Origin: Mycolicibacterium rufum | GTDB taxonomy: Bacteria > Actinomycetota > Actinomycetes > Mycobacteriales > Mycobacteriaceae | Assembly (NCBI RefSeq): GCF_022374875.2 | Contig: NZ_CP092427.2 | Coordinates: 2,108,001 to 2,172,000, forward strand | Length of the DNA stretch: 64,000 nucleotides | Reading direction: 5' to 3' | Part shown: positions 34,007-42,414 of the stretch, piece after piece | Layout: each line of letters opens with the position of its first letter | Numbering within the stretch: position 1 is the stretch's first letter | The notes under the pieces: model-generated | What the model was told of the DNA's origin: nothing | Seen by the model: the letters and a program-made list of their open reading frames with translations, nothing else | Database searches by the model: none | Program-made: the position numbers and the translations under genes

Positions 34007-34270
34007 GGGTCATGCTTACCGTCTCCCACCAATCGCGGAGGCGCTTCGGCACATTTCTTACCGACGAGTCAGATCGATGGTGCGGGGACCGCGGAATCCG
34101 CGACGTCAGAGACACGTCACCACGAATCGCGCACCGTCCCCGCTCCGCTGGCAAACCCTCGGTACAGTCGGGGCGACAAATCCCTCTGGGCACCGTCATA
34201 GGAGGCCAGCACGACCCGGTCGTACTCCAGCGGCTCGTCCCCCACACAGACCTGAGCCTTAGGGGCTGTC

Positions 34271-35905
34271 TTGAGCCAGTTCACTGAAACGATGTACGAC
34301 AACGCCCGCCGCAGCGTCCGGGCATTCATCACCGGAGAACCCGACGCACCGATCCGCCAGTCCTGGGCGCAGGTGCACGAGCGGGCCGGCCGCATCGCGG
34401 GCGGACTCGCCGCGGCCGGCGTCGGACCCGGCGACGCGGTCGCCGTGCTCGCGGGCGCTCCCGTCGAGATCGCGCCGACCGCGCAGGCCATCTGGATGCG
34501 CGGCGCGAGCGCCACGATGGTGCACCAGCCGACGCCACGGACCGACCTCGCCCGCTGGGCCGACGAGACCACCGCGGTGATCGGCATGCTCGACGCCCGC
34601 GCCGTCATCGTCTCCGAACCGTTCCTGGCCGCGGCCCCCGTCCTGGCTGGCCTCGGCCTGACCGTGCTGACGGTCGACGAGCTCCTCGCCCACCGCGCGA
34701 TCGTTCCGGTCGACACCGGCGACGACGACGTCGCGCTGCAGCAGCTCACGTCGGGCTCGACCGGCTCCCCGAAAGCCGTGCAGATCACCCACGCCAACAT
34801 CGTCGCCAACGCCGAAGCGATGACCGCGGGCTGCGACTTCGACATCGACACCGACGTCATCGTCAGCTGGCTGCCGTGCTTCCACGACATGGGCATGACC
34901 GGTTATCTGACCGTGCCGATGTTCTTCGGCGCCGAGCTGGTCAAGGTCACGCCGATGGACTTCCTGCGCGACACCCTGCTGTGGCCGCGGCTGATCGACA
35001 ACTACCGCGGCACCATGACCGCCGCGCCGAACTTCGCCTACACCCTGCTGGCCAAGCGGCTGCGGCGGCAGGCCACGCCGGGGCAGTTCGACCTGTCCTC
35101 GCTGCGGTGGGCGCTGTCAGGCGCCGAGCAGGTGGACCCACTCGATGTGGCCGACCTCTGCGAGGCCGGCGCGCCGTTCGGGCTGCGCCCCGAGGCGATC
35201 ATCCCCGCCTACGGCATGGCCGAGACGACGGTGGCCGTGTCGTTCTCCGAGTGCGGCGGCGGGATGGTCGTCGACGAGGTGGACGCCGGCATGCTGGCCG
35301 CGCTGCACCGCGCAGTGCCGACCACGAAAGGCCATACCCGGCAACTGGTTTCGCTCGGCCGTCCGCTGGACGGCATCGATATCCGCGTCGTCGACGAGGA
35401 CGGCGCCGAACTGGCCGCGCGCGGCGTCGGTGTCATCGAGGTCCGGGGTGCGGCGGTCACCGCCGGGTACACCACCGTCGCCGGCTTCATCGCCGCGCAG
35501 GACACCCTCGGCTGGTACGACACCGGCGATCTGGGCTACCTCACCGAAACCGGCGAGGTGGTGGTGTGCGGACGGCTCAAGGACGTGATCATCATGGCCG
35601 GGCGCAACATCTACCCCACCGACATCGAGAGGGCGGCTTCCCGCGTCGACGGGGTCCGCCCCGGGTGTGCGGTGGCGGTGCGCCTGGACGCCGGCATGTC
35701 TCGGGAGAATTTCGCTGTCGCGGTGGAATGCAAGGAGTTCCGCGACGACGAGCAGGTGCGCCGCGTGCAACGCCAGGTCGCCCACGAGGTGTTCGCCGAA
35801 GTGGACGTCCGACCCCGCAACGTCGTGGTGCTCGCGCCGGGCATGATCCCCAAGACCGCCTCGGGCAAGCTGCGCCGGGCCCACGCGCTGGCGCTGGTGA
35901 GCTAG
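34271..35905 (+). CDS. Fatty-acyl-AMP ligase (FAAL/FadD family)
   Basis: Start taken at TTG 34271 with AGGGG upstream; ATG 34292 is an alternative. The 544-residue product is an adenylate-forming enzyme: P-loop [13 protein letters not shown], the FAAL-type [13 protein letters not shown], then [16 protein letters not shown] and the C-terminal [11 protein letters not shown] lysine motif. HDMG in the second motif is characteristic of mycobacterial FAALs, which form acyl-adenylates and pass them to carrier proteins instead of CoA. No polyketide synthase, NRPS or free acyl-carrier gene lies in the window, so its acceptor is elsewhere. It faces a desaturase gene, with a 4-base overlap of the 3' ends. 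The 264 bases upstream (34007-34270) carry no recognised gene. Confidence 0.85.
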   Translation: MSQFTETMYDNARRSVRAFITGEPDAPIRQSWAQVHERAGRIAGGLAAAGVGPGDAVAVLAGAPVEIAPTAQAIWMRGASATMVHQPTPRTDLARWADETTAVIGMLDARAVIVSEPFLAAAPVLAGLGLTVLTVDELLAHRAIVPVDTGDDDVALQQLTSGSTGSPKAVQITHANIVANAEAMTAGCDFDIDTDVIVSWLPCFHDMGMTGYLTVPMFFGAELVKVTPMDFLRDTLLWPRLIDNYRGTMTAAPNFAYTLLAKRLRRQATPGQFDLSSLRWALSGAEQVDPLDVADLCEAGAPFGLRPEAIIPAYGMAETTVAVSFSECGGGMVVDEVDAGMLAALHRAVPTTKGHTRQLVSLGRPLDGIDIRVVDEDGAELAARGVGVIEVRGAAVTAGYTTVAGFIAAQDTLGWYDTGDLGYLTETGEVVVCGRLKDVIIMAGRNIYPTDIERAASRVDGVRPGCAVAVRLDAGMSRENFAVAVECKEFRDDEQVRRVQRQVAHEVFAEVDVRPRNVVVLAPGMIPKTASGKLRRAHALALVS

Positions 35906-37092
35906 CCGCGCCGCCGGGCCCGGTCACGCAGGGCGGCCGCCAGCCCGCGCCGCGGCTCCCCCACCGACACCGCGCCCGCGCCGAATCGCTTCTCCGACGC
36001 GGTTTCCGGCGCGTCGTCGGCCGTCGCGGTCAGGAACCGGTCGGGCAGGGCCAGCTTGTGGATGGTGCGCAGTGTCAGCAGGTACTGCCGGGGCAGCGAG
36101 GCGGTGGTGTAGGGCAGGTCGTACTTCGCGCACAACTCGCGGACCCGCTCGGCGATCTGGGGGTACCGGTTGCTCGGCAGATCGGGGAAGCAGTGGTGCT
36201 CGATCTGATAGCAGAGGTTGCCGCTGGAGAACGCCAGCGCGCGGCCTGCGGTGAAGTTAGCGGTGCCGAGGATCTGCCGGAGATACCACTCCCCCCGGGT
36301 CTCCTCGTCGAGGACGTCGGCGGTGAACTTCTCCGCTCCGTCGGGGAAATGGCCGCAGAAGATCACGACATAGGCCCACAGGTTGCGCAGCAGATTGGCC
36401 ACCGCCGACGCGACGAGCGTTCTGCGCCAACGCTTCAGGGTCAGCGCCGGGAACACCACGTAGTCCTTCAGCGCCTGCCGCGCCACCTTACGGCCGAGCA
36501 TCGAGCGGCGCTCCCCGTCGGACACCGGCCGGTCCCGCTCGGAGTGCACCCCCTGAAAGGCGATTCCCCACTCGAAAACCGCTGCCAGCAGCGCGTTCCG
36601 GAGCGGCTGCATCAGATGGGCAGGCTGCCACGGTTCGTCGCGGGTGACGCGCATGACCCCGAAGCCGAGGTCGTGGTCATGGCCGATGATGTTGGTGTAC
36701 ACGTGGTGGCGGTAGTTGTGCGAGTACCGCCACTGCGACGACACCGCGACCATGTCCCACTCCCAGGTGCTCGAGTGGATCTCGGGATCGTTCATCCAGT
36801 CCCACTGGCCGTGGCTGACGTTGTGGCCGATCTCCATGTTCTCGACGCTCTTGGCGTACGCGAGGGAGGCGGTGCCCAGCACCCAGCCGGTGCGGGACCG
36901 GCTCAGCCCGATGACGAGCCGGGACGCGACGTCCAGCGCGCGCTGGAACAGGATGGTGCGCCGGATGTAGGCGGCGTCGCGGGCGCCGAGGGATTCCTCG
37001 ACGTCGCGCCGAATGGCGTCGAACTCGTTTCCGAGCGCTTCGATGTCGGCTTCGCTCAGGTGCGCGTAGGCGGCAACGTCGGCTATCGCCAC
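35902..37092 (-). CDS. Membrane fatty acid desaturase (DesA3-like acyl-CoA desaturase)
   Basis: The GTG at 37092 gives a 396-residue protein; a longer open frame to 37698 is antisense-like and rejected. Three histidine boxes bind the di-iron centre: HNVSH, HNYRHH and a late [11 protein letters not shown]. Hydrophobic segments lie between them. These boxes define the linoleoyl-CoA/front-end-like membrane desaturase family that includes mycobacterial DesA3, which introduces a double bond in acyl-CoA using oxygen and a reductase partner. No reductase gene is adjacent. Its start overlaps the end of the glycosyltransferase gene by 10 bases, so the two are cotranscribed. The 3' end overlaps the convergent FAAL gene by 4 bases. 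Confidence 0.87.
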   Translation of the reverse strand: MAIADVAAYAHLSEADIEALGNEFDAIRRDVEESLGARDAAYIRRTILFQRALDVASRLVIGLSRSRTGWVLGTASLAYAKSVENMEIGHNVSHGQWDWMNDPEIHSSTWEWDMVAVSSQWRYSHNYRHHVYTNIIGHDHDLGFGVMRVTRDEPWQPAHLMQPLRNALLAAVFEWGIAFQGVHSERDRPVSDGERRSMLGRKVARQALKDYVVFPALTLKRWRRTLVASAVANLLRNLWAYVVIFCGHFPDGAEKFTADVLDEETRGEWYLRQILGTANFTAGRALAFSSGNLCYQIEHHCFPDLPSNRYPQIAERVRELCAKYDLPYTTASLPRQYLLTLRTIHKLALPDRFLTATADDAPETASEKRFGAGAVSVGEPRRGLAAALRDRARRRG

Positions 37093-38258
37093 GGGAGGGT
37101 CCTCTCGGCGTGGGGGGACGGGATCTCGGCGACGGCGCGCTCGGCCATCAGCCGCTGACCCAGTGTGGTGTATGCGCCGGCGATCGTCGACCAGGCGAAG
37201 TCGGGAGCCAGCTGGCGCGCCTCGGCGGCCATCGCGCCGGCCAGCCGCGGCTGGGTCAGGACGCGGCGCAGTGCGGACGCCAACGCCTCGGAGTCGTCGT
37301 GATCGACGAGGATGCCGGCGCCGCCCGACAGCAGCTCCACGGCGTGCGGAAACGGCGTCGCGACGACGGGCCGGCCGTTGGCGAGGGCCTCCACGAGGAT
37401 CGCCGACGAGACCTGATCGGTGGAGTCGTACGGGAGCACCACCACCGCCGCGGACTGGATGAGCGCGGTCAGCGACGCCCGGTTGTGGGAGCGGGGGTCG
37501 AACGACACCGCGTCCGCGACTCCGAGGCTGCGGGCCCGCTCGAGGCACGCCTCGCGGTAGGCGTCGCCATGCAGCGCGGCTTCGCGGGGGTCGGTCTGAC
37601 CGACCACCACGTAACGCGGGCGGCCCGCGACGGTCTGCAGCGAGCCCATCACGTCGATGACGCGTTCGACGCCCTTGCCCGGGGCGAGCATGCCCCACGT
37701 CAGGAGGGTGGGTCGGCTCGGCCGCTTGAGCCGCGGGCCGGAGAACACGGTGCCGCCGTGCGGGATCATGGCGATCTTGTCCGGCTCCACCCCGTAATCA
37801 CCGCACAACCGGTCCCGGGCCGCGACGGACATCACGATCACGCGGTCGGTCATGGCGACCATGCGTTCCATCACCCAGCGCTCGTGCGGGCGGGGATGCT
37901 CGAGGATCTCGTGCGCGACGACGACCGACGGAATTTGCAGGGCCTCGATGAGTGACAGCACCTCGTCACCGTGGGTGCCGCCGTAGAGGCCGTACTGGTG
38001 CTGGATGACCGCGACGTCGCCGCGGTTGAGCCGGGCCGCGCAGGCCGCGACCGACACGGCCGAACCGTTGACCAACTCGCCGTCCGCGGAATCGGGCCCG
38101 TCGGAGATGCGCACGATGTCGACGTCGTTGCCCAGCGCGCGCAGCCCGTCGGACAGGCCGGCGCTGAACCGGGCCACGCTGCACAGGGTGGGCGCGTAGG
38201 TGCCGAGCACACCGAAGCGCACCGGCCGCGACACCGGCAGGACGGAGGATGAAGACAT
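37083..38258 (-). CDS. Glycosyltransferase family 4 protein
   Basis: ATG 38258 is chosen, with GGAAG upstream; a TTG at 38264 is also open. The 391-residue product has two Rossmann-like halves typical of GT-B enzymes. The N-terminal half starts RFGVLGTYAPTLCSVARF. The C-terminal half has TWGMLAPGKGVERVIDVMG and the GT4 acceptor motif SSAILVEALANGRPVVATPF, with the EX7E-type glutamate. It transfers a sugar from a nucleotide donor to an unknown lipid or polysaccharide. The 10-base overlap with the desaturase gene suggests joint action on a glycolipid or envelope lipid, which is inference. The 288 bases upstream hold no recognised gene. Confidence 0.83.
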   Translation of the reverse strand: MSSSSVLPVSRPVRFGVLGTYAPTLCSVARFSAGLSDGLRALGNDVDIVRISDGPDSADGELVNGSAVSVAACAARLNRGDVAVIQHQYGLYGGTHGDEVLSLIEALQIPSVVVAHEILEHPRPHERWVMERMVAMTDRVIVMSVAARDRLCGDYGVEPDKIAMIPHGGTVFSGPRLKRPSRPTLLTWGMLAPGKGVERVIDVMGSLQTVAGRPRYVVVGQTDPREAALHGDAYREACLERARSLGVADAVSFDPRSHNRASLTALIQSAAVVVLPYDSTDQVSSAILVEALANGRPVVATPFPHAVELLSGGAGILVDHDDSEALASALRRVLTQPRLAGAMAAEARQLAPDFAWSTIAGAYTTLGQRLMAERAVAEIPSPHAERTLPWR

Positions 38259-38485
38259 GATCAACGGCTTCCGCGCAGTGCACGAAGCGCGTTGAGCGGC
38301 AACGCATTACAACGTTGTCGGGAAGTGTTCTGGGGTACTGCCATGGGGTCGTCCCGCCTGAGCCCGCGGGGGGACCCGATCACGAACCAGCGACGACGCG
38401 GACTCACTCGTGCCGCATGCAACGTTCCGCTGGATATCAGAATCATACGTCCGTGAGGGCGAAACAGTCCCCCACGGGAAGTGCC

Positions 38486-38528
38486 GAAAAACAGAAAGTG
38501 GGCTGGTGAGTGTGCCTCACCAGCCCAC
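38486..38528 (-). terminator. Intrinsic terminator of cspA
   Basis: GTGGGCTGGTGAG at 38498-38510 and its perfect complement at 38516-38528 form a 13-bp stem with a 5-base loop. On the minus strand it is followed by a T-rich tract (TTTCTGTTTTT). It lies 18 bases beyond the cspA stop. This is a textbook Rho-independent terminator, unusual in mycobacteria for its clear T-tract. Confidence 0.85.
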
Positions 38529-38546
38529 GATCAAAGCTCGTGCCGC

Positions 38547-38750
38547 TTAGACAGCCGTCACGTTGACGGCCTGCGGGCCCTTGTTGCCTTGCTCGACGTC
38601 GAACTCGACGCGCTGATTCTCCTCGAGCGAGCGGTAACCGCCGCCGGTGATCGCGGAGTAGTGGACGAAAACATCCTCTGCACCGCCGTCGGGGGCGATG
38701 AAGCCGAAGCCCTTATCGCCGTTGAACCACTTCACAGTTCCCTGTGCCAT
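38547..38750 (-). CDS. cspA: Cold shock protein CspA family
   Basis: A 67-residue OB-fold protein starting [10 protein letters not shown]. The two RNA-binding motifs are present: RNP1 KGFGFI and RNP2 VFVHY. The frame could start 9 bases earlier at a TTG, but MAQ is the usual family start. CspA proteins bind single-stranded RNA and DNA and melt RNA structure, in the cold or during normal growth. The gene is isolated with its own strong terminator. About 80 bases separate its start from the next upstream minus-strand gene. Confidence 0.95.
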   Translation of the reverse strand: MAQGTVKWFNGDKGFGFIAPDGGAEDVFVHYSAITGGGYRSLEENQRVEFDVEQGNKGPQAVNVTAV

Positions 38751-38831
38751 ACTTTTCAACTTCTCTCATGGGGAAGAACGCCAGTTTCGGCGTCCCGGCC
38801 CAACCGTATCACGGGCGGGGTCACCGTCCGG

Positions 38832-39317
38832 TCACGAACCGGCGGGCTCGCACAACTTCGCGCTCTCGGTGCGCGCGAGACCGAGTACCACACAAGCGGT
38901 TTCGTACAGACGACCGCTTTCGGTCTCGATCGAGGCCGGTAGCCCGGCAGCCGTGCGCAGCACCATCGTGCCGAGGGCCTGAGACGTCATACTCGGAACC
39001 ACAAGCAATTTCGCTCCGGCGTCACGTCCCACGATCGACATCAGCCGGGGGCGGCGGTGATGCTCACCGGGCAACATCATCCGGGAGCCGGTGGCGATGG
39101 TCTCCAGGTCCAGCTGACCCTCGGTGGCCGACCAGTTGATCTGGATGGTCTCGATCTCCCCCAGTGCCCGGTGCAGAGCACCGATCAGATCAGGGAGTTC
39201 CGCGGCGATCGCGGAAGTGTGGGGCCACCACGCGCCGTCGATGCCGCCGCCCAGTTCGGGGGCAAGCGTGACCCGAACGGGCTTCGACGCGCGACGGGCG
39301 CGCGGAATGCCGTTCAC
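38832..39317 (-). CDS. DUF5994 family protein
   Basis: A 161-residue cytoplasmic protein starting at a GTG that overlaps the stop of the upstream 46-codon ORF (GTGA). The N-terminal half contains GGGIDGAWWPHTSAIAAELP and later EIETIQINWSATEG, wording I associate with the actinobacterial DUF5994 family. The C-terminal third (about 115-161) is helical with two cysteines. No enzymatic motif is visible. Mycobacteria have several paralogues, often near stress genes. Translation coupling places it in the P450/microprotein chain. Confidence 0.72.
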   Translation of the reverse strand: MNGIPRARRASKPVRVTLAPELGGGIDGAWWPHTSAIAAELPDLIGALHRALGEIETIQINWSATEGQLDLETIATGSRMMLPGEHHRRPRLMSIVGRDAGAKLLVVPSMTSQALGTMVLRTAAGLPASIETESGRLYETACVVLGLARTESAKLCEPAGS

Positions 39318-39454
39318 CGATGGGGCGAATCAGCGGAATGGTTCTTCGACGGCAGATCGGAGAAAACGGGGGCCTGCACCGGCTCGTCCGAGGACGACGA
39401 CGGGGCGGCGACTTGCGGTGCCTGACGATGCGAGAAGAGTTCAGACGATTCCAT
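39314..39454 (-). CDS. 46-residue microprotein coupled to DUF5994 and P450 genes
   Basis: This short ORF starts at ATG 39454 with AAGGA seven bases upstream. It begins 14 bases inside the end of the P450 gene, and its TGA overlaps the GTG of the DUF5994 gene. The product is Ser/Pro/His-rich and probably disordered, without a membrane segment or cysteine. It may be a real peptide or a translated leader that couples DUF5994 translation to the upstream gene. No family was recognised. Confidence 0.5.
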   Translation of the reverse strand: MESSELFSHRQAPQVAAPSSSSDEPVQAPVFSDLPSKNHSADSPHR

Positions 39455-40859
39455 GAGTACGTCCTTGCGTGTTGAGAGAGTCCCCGCGGAGAGGTGGGAG
39501 CGAATCGATCGCGTCGCCGGCGGGACAACCCTGTGGTCCACGATACACCCCCGTGCTGGCCGCGGGCGCCGGGCGTCGCGTCCGCACCCGGATGCGCGCG
39601 CCGCGGTGCGGCACGAAGATGACGTGCCGCAGTCGTCGGCGTTCGCCGCGCGCCGACGTCGTCTCCAGCTCGACGCGCCGCAGGATCTCCCGCAGCACCA
39701 CCCGGAACTCGACCATGGCGAACGTCGCACCCAGGCACCGGCGGTTCCCGCCACCGAACGGTAGATAGGTCGCGGGGCTCAGCGTGGCGCCGAGCATGCG
39801 CTGCGGATCGAACCGGTCCGGGTCGGGATAGTGCTGCGGGTCGGCGTGCACCAGGACCATCCCGGGCACCGCCATCACCCCGGCGGGCAGCACCCGGCCC
39901 GCCAGGTCGACGGGCTCGGTGAGCACCCGGCCCACGTCGAACACCACCGGTCGGATCCGCAGCGTCTCCCTGACCACGGCGTCGAGGTAGTCGTCGTCGC
40001 CGTCCTGGGCCGCCCGGACCGCCGCCGCCAGCACCGCTGGGGTGCGGGTCAGCCGCTCCAGCGCCCAGGACAGACCCGTCGCGGTGGTGTCGTGGCCGGC
40101 GGCCAGCAACGTGATGAGTTGATCGCGTAATTCCCGGTCGGACATGCTGCCGGCACGCACCAGCATCGCCAGCGCATCCGAGCGTTCGGCCAGCGCGGGG
40201 TCGCCGCGGTGGTCGGCGATCTCGGCGTACAGCAGCCGGTCGGCCTCGGCGATCGCCTCGCGCATGCGCCGCCACGGCCGTCGGCGCATCAGGTCCGGGT
40301 CGGCGATGGCCAGGGACTGCCACGGGCCCAGGTTGAGTACCCGCGGCATCACCTCGCGCAGCGCGGCCAGCCGGGCCGGGTCGGAGGCGCCGATGACGGT
40401 GCGCAGGATGACCTCGAGCGTGATCTCCGACATCCGCGGTGCGACCGCGAACGTCGTGCCGACGGGCCACGTCGCGATGTTGTCGGCGGCGATCTGCGCG
40501 ATCAGCGGCGCCTGCGCGGCGACGGCGTCGCGGGCGAACGGCGCGAGCATCAACCGGCGCCGGTCGCGGTGGGCGTCCTCGTCGACCACCAGGACCGAGG
40601 ACTCGCCGAGCAGTCCCGTCAGGATCGAATTCGCTTCTCCGGCATGGAAAGTGCGCGGACTGCCGGCGAACACGGTCTTGATGTCGGCGGGATCGGTCAG
40701 GTAGACCATCGTGCCCATGGTCGCCACCCGCACCGTGAACGACGAACCGTAGCGGCGCCGGCAGGCCGCGAGGAACCGCGGACCGCAGGTGAACATCAGC
40801 CCCGCCTGGACGACGCGCGGGAGTCGCGGCCCCGGCGGCAATGACGTCGTCGTCATCAC
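39441..40859 (-). CDS. Cytochrome P450
   Basis: A 472-residue P450. The haem loop FGGGNRRCLG places the thiolate at about Cys375, the K-helix ExxR is ETLR, and the I-helix AGHDTTATGLSWAL carries the acid-Thr pair for oxygen activation. The start is PPGPRLP-rich like many microsomal-type bacterial P450s, without a membrane anchor. The last 45 residues (after about 430) are an unusual extension past the normal end of the fold, Pro/Gly-rich, and contain the ribosome site of the next gene. It hydroxylates an unknown substrate and needs a ferredoxin or reductase not encoded nearby. ATG 40856 is an equally possible start. Confidence 0.9.
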   Translation of the reverse strand: MMTTTSLPPGPRLPRVVQAGLMFTCGPRFLAACRRRYGSSFTVRVATMGTMVYLTDPADIKTVFAGSPRTFHAGEANSILTGLLGESSVLVVDEDAHRDRRRLMLAPFARDAVAAQAPLIAQIAADNIATWPVGTTFAVAPRMSEITLEVILRTVIGASDPARLAALREVMPRVLNLGPWQSLAIADPDLMRRRPWRRMREAIAEADRLLYAEIADHRGDPALAERSDALAMLVRAGSMSDRELRDQLITLLAAGHDTTATGLSWALERLTRTPAVLAAAVRAAQDGDDDYLDAVVRETLRIRPVVFDVGRVLTEPVDLAGRVLPAGVMAVPGMVLVHADPQHYPDPDRFDPQRMLGATLSPATYLPFGGGNRRCLGATFAMVEFRVVLREILRRVELETTSARGERRRLRHVIFVPHRGARIRVRTRRPAPAASTGVYRGPQGCPAGDAIDSLPPLRGDSLNTQGRTHGIV

Positions 40860-40885
40860 CCCAGCCTACGAGGGCCGAGCGGGCT

Positions 40886-41119
40886 CTACATCTGGATGAT
40901 CACGCCGACGGCCACCGCCGCAAAGATCAGCACGAAGAGCAACACCGCGACCACACCGATGATGGCCCGGGGATTCAGGTTGCGCCCCGCTACATGGTCG
41001 GCATTCTTACTCGCAGAGGTCTGCGCCGATTGAGGTGAGATCTCCCCCGGGGGGACACCCCCAGCGCGCTCCTCGCTGGGGGTGTCCATGGGGTCGGGAT
41101 CCGGGGGCAGGGCGGTCAT
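40886..41119 (-). CDS. Small single-pass membrane protein, DUF6480 type
   Basis: A 77-residue protein with an acidic Pro-rich N-terminus (PPDPDPMDTPSEERAGGVPP) typical of actinobacterial DUF6480 proteins. A single membrane helix at about 53-75 ends the chain. Its ATG overlaps the stop of the coiled-coil gene (ATGA), so it is the third member of the CsbD/coiled-coil operon. Function is unknown; the operon context suggests envelope stress. Confidence 0.72.
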   Translation of the reverse strand: MTALPPDPDPMDTPSEERAGGVPPGEISPQSAQTSASKNADHVAGRNLNPRAIIGVVAVLLFVLIFAAVAVGVIIQM

Positions 41120-41784
41120 GACAGGTCGGCTTGCCGCTTGTCCTTCTCGCTGTCCGTCAGATCCTCGATCCGGTCGGCGTGCGCGCGCACGCTTGTCGCC
41201 GCCCGTCGTTTCTCCGCGGCCTCGTCGAGTTGCTCGTCGGCCACGTCGGTCACCGCCTTCTCGGCGGCCTTGCTGCGGTTCTGGGCACTGCGTTTGGCCT
41301 TCTCGGCGGCCGCCACACTCTGGTCAGCGGACTCGGCGATGTTCTGCTTCGCCTCGGCCACCTTCTGAGACGCCTTCTTCGCGGCCTCCTGCTTGCCCTG
41401 CTCGGCGTCCTGCCGGGCCTCGGCGACGCGCTCCTGCGTCGACTGCCGAGCCTTCTGCGGTGTGGTGGCGGCCTTTTCGCGTTTGGTGGCCAACTGGTCC
41501 TCGGCCTCACGCCGGGTCTGCGCCGCCACCTCGTCGAGGCGCATGGCCTCGCCGAGTTCGGCGGCCCGCTGGATGCGGGTGATCCCGCTCTCCTCGAGCG
41601 CGCTGTCACGCAGGGCGCTGCCGGCCGCGGCGTCGAGCGCACCCAGCGCCCGCTCGTACATCAGCCGGCCCGGGGCCTCCTGGTCCATCCGGGCCATCAC
41701 CCGGTCCTCGACCAATTGCAGCGGGGTGCGGGCGATGCGGTACTGCAGCCGCAGGATCGCCAAGGGAACGTCGGTGATCTTCAT
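41116..41784 (-). CDS. Long coiled-coil, LEA-like protein
   Basis: A 222-residue protein. The first 45 residues (ILRLQYRIARTPLQLVEDRV) are moderately hydrophobic and may associate with membrane. The remaining 170 residues are highly charged, Ala/Lys/Glu/Gln-rich and predicted helical, with repeated steps such as EAKQNIAES and AAEKAKRSAQNRSKAAEKAV. That resembles late-embryogenesis-abundant and apolipoprotein-like stress proteins. Database entries of such mycobacterial proteins are sometimes mislabelled as IF2; no GTPase motif is present. It sits between CsbD (20 bases upstream) and DUF6480 (4-base overlap) as one operon, probably stress-induced. Confidence 0.72.
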   Translation of the reverse strand: MKITDVPLAILRLQYRIARTPLQLVEDRVMARMDQEAPGRLMYERALGALDAAAGSALRDSALEESGITRIQRAAELGEAMRLDEVAAQTRREAEDQLATKREKAATTPQKARQSTQERVAEARQDAEQGKQEAAKKASQKVAEAKQNIAESADQSVAAAEKAKRSAQNRSKAAEKAVTDVADEQLDEAAEKRRAATSVRAHADRIEDLTDSEKDKRQADLS

Positions 41785-41804
41785 CCATGAACTCCTGTGT
41801 CGCG

Positions 41805-42353
41805 TCAGGGCAGAGTGGGGTCGGCGCTCTCGGCGCGGCGCCGCAGTCGGTCGGCGTCGGCTTCGGCCTGGGCCGCTTCGCTGACGTCCTCGTTGTACTC
41901 CTGCACAGCGTCGCCGTACTCGGCCTGCGCCGAGGCGACCTGCTGCCGCTCGTCGGCGCTGGCGCGCACCGCCTCGCTCTGCACCTCGGCTTCGAACTGG
42001 GTCTGCGCCCGGGCTGCGTCGCGTCGGCCGGCGTCCTCGGCGGCGCTCTCCTGCGCGGCCTGCTCGGAACGGACGGACGTCTTCGCCGCCGCGGCGCGAA
42101 CCTCGGCGGCCGAGCGTTCCTGGGCGCCTTCGATCTGCGCCTCCCGGGCGACCTCCCGCGCCTGTGTCGCCTCGGCATCGGCCTCGGCGTCCACGCGACT
42201 GGCGTCGCGGCGCTCCTTCGCCTGGGTCTGCTCGAGCTGACCTTCGGCAGTCAGCGAGTCGTTGCCCGTCACGGCGCCCGCCACTTCCTTGGCCTTCCCT
42301 TTCACGGAATCCACGAAGCTCTTACGGGTCTGGGCAGCGTTGTCGTCGGTCAT
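41805..42353 (-). CDS. CsbD family stress protein with coiled-coil extension
   Basis: A 182-residue protein. The first 50 residues (VDSVKGKAKEVAGAVTGNDS) match the CsbD domain, a small helical general-stress domain. The remaining 130 residues are an Ala/Glu/Arg/Gln-rich helix-forming extension not found in short CsbD proteins. In Bacillus, CsbD is under SigB; here a SigF-like promoter (42376-42400) stands about 23 bases before the start, agreeing with a general-stress role. It is the first gene of a three-gene operon with the coiled-coil and DUF6480 genes. Confidence 0.85.
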   Translation of the reverse strand: MTDDNAAQTRKSFVDSVKGKAKEVAGAVTGNDSLTAEGQLEQTQAKERRDASRVDAEADAEATQAREVAREAQIEGAQERSAAEVRAAAAKTSVRSEQAAQESAAEDAGRRDAARAQTQFEAEVQSEAVRASADERQQVASAQAEYGDAVQEYNEDVSEAAQAEADADRLRRRAESADPTLP

Positions 42354-42375
42354 CTGGCCTCCTTCGCGGGGAGGC

Positions 42376-42400
42376 TTACCCCTGCTGGACCGATCTACAC
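42376..42400 (-). promoter_or_regulatory. SigF-like promoter of the CsbD operon
   Basis: On the minus strand GTGT, 15 bases, GGGTAA reads from 42400 to 42376. The mycobacterial SigF consensus is GTTT-N15-17-GGGTAT, so each box differs at one position and spacing is correct. The -10 lies 22 bases before the CsbD ATG, with a GAAGGAGG ribosome site between. Confidence 0.6.
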
Positions 42401-42414
42401 AGAGAGTGCCGGTC

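Noticed and set aside
31457..34201. 914-codon plus-strand open frame across the S15 hydrolase
   Set aside because: Arg/Gln/Gly/Val-rich without any motif; the minus strand encodes a signal peptide and an alpha/beta hydrolase.
38288..38316. GCGTTGAG-like words near 38290 as a sixth hairpin element
   Set aside because: Only the first eight bases resemble the family; no matching right arm with CGCAGTCTCAACG follows.
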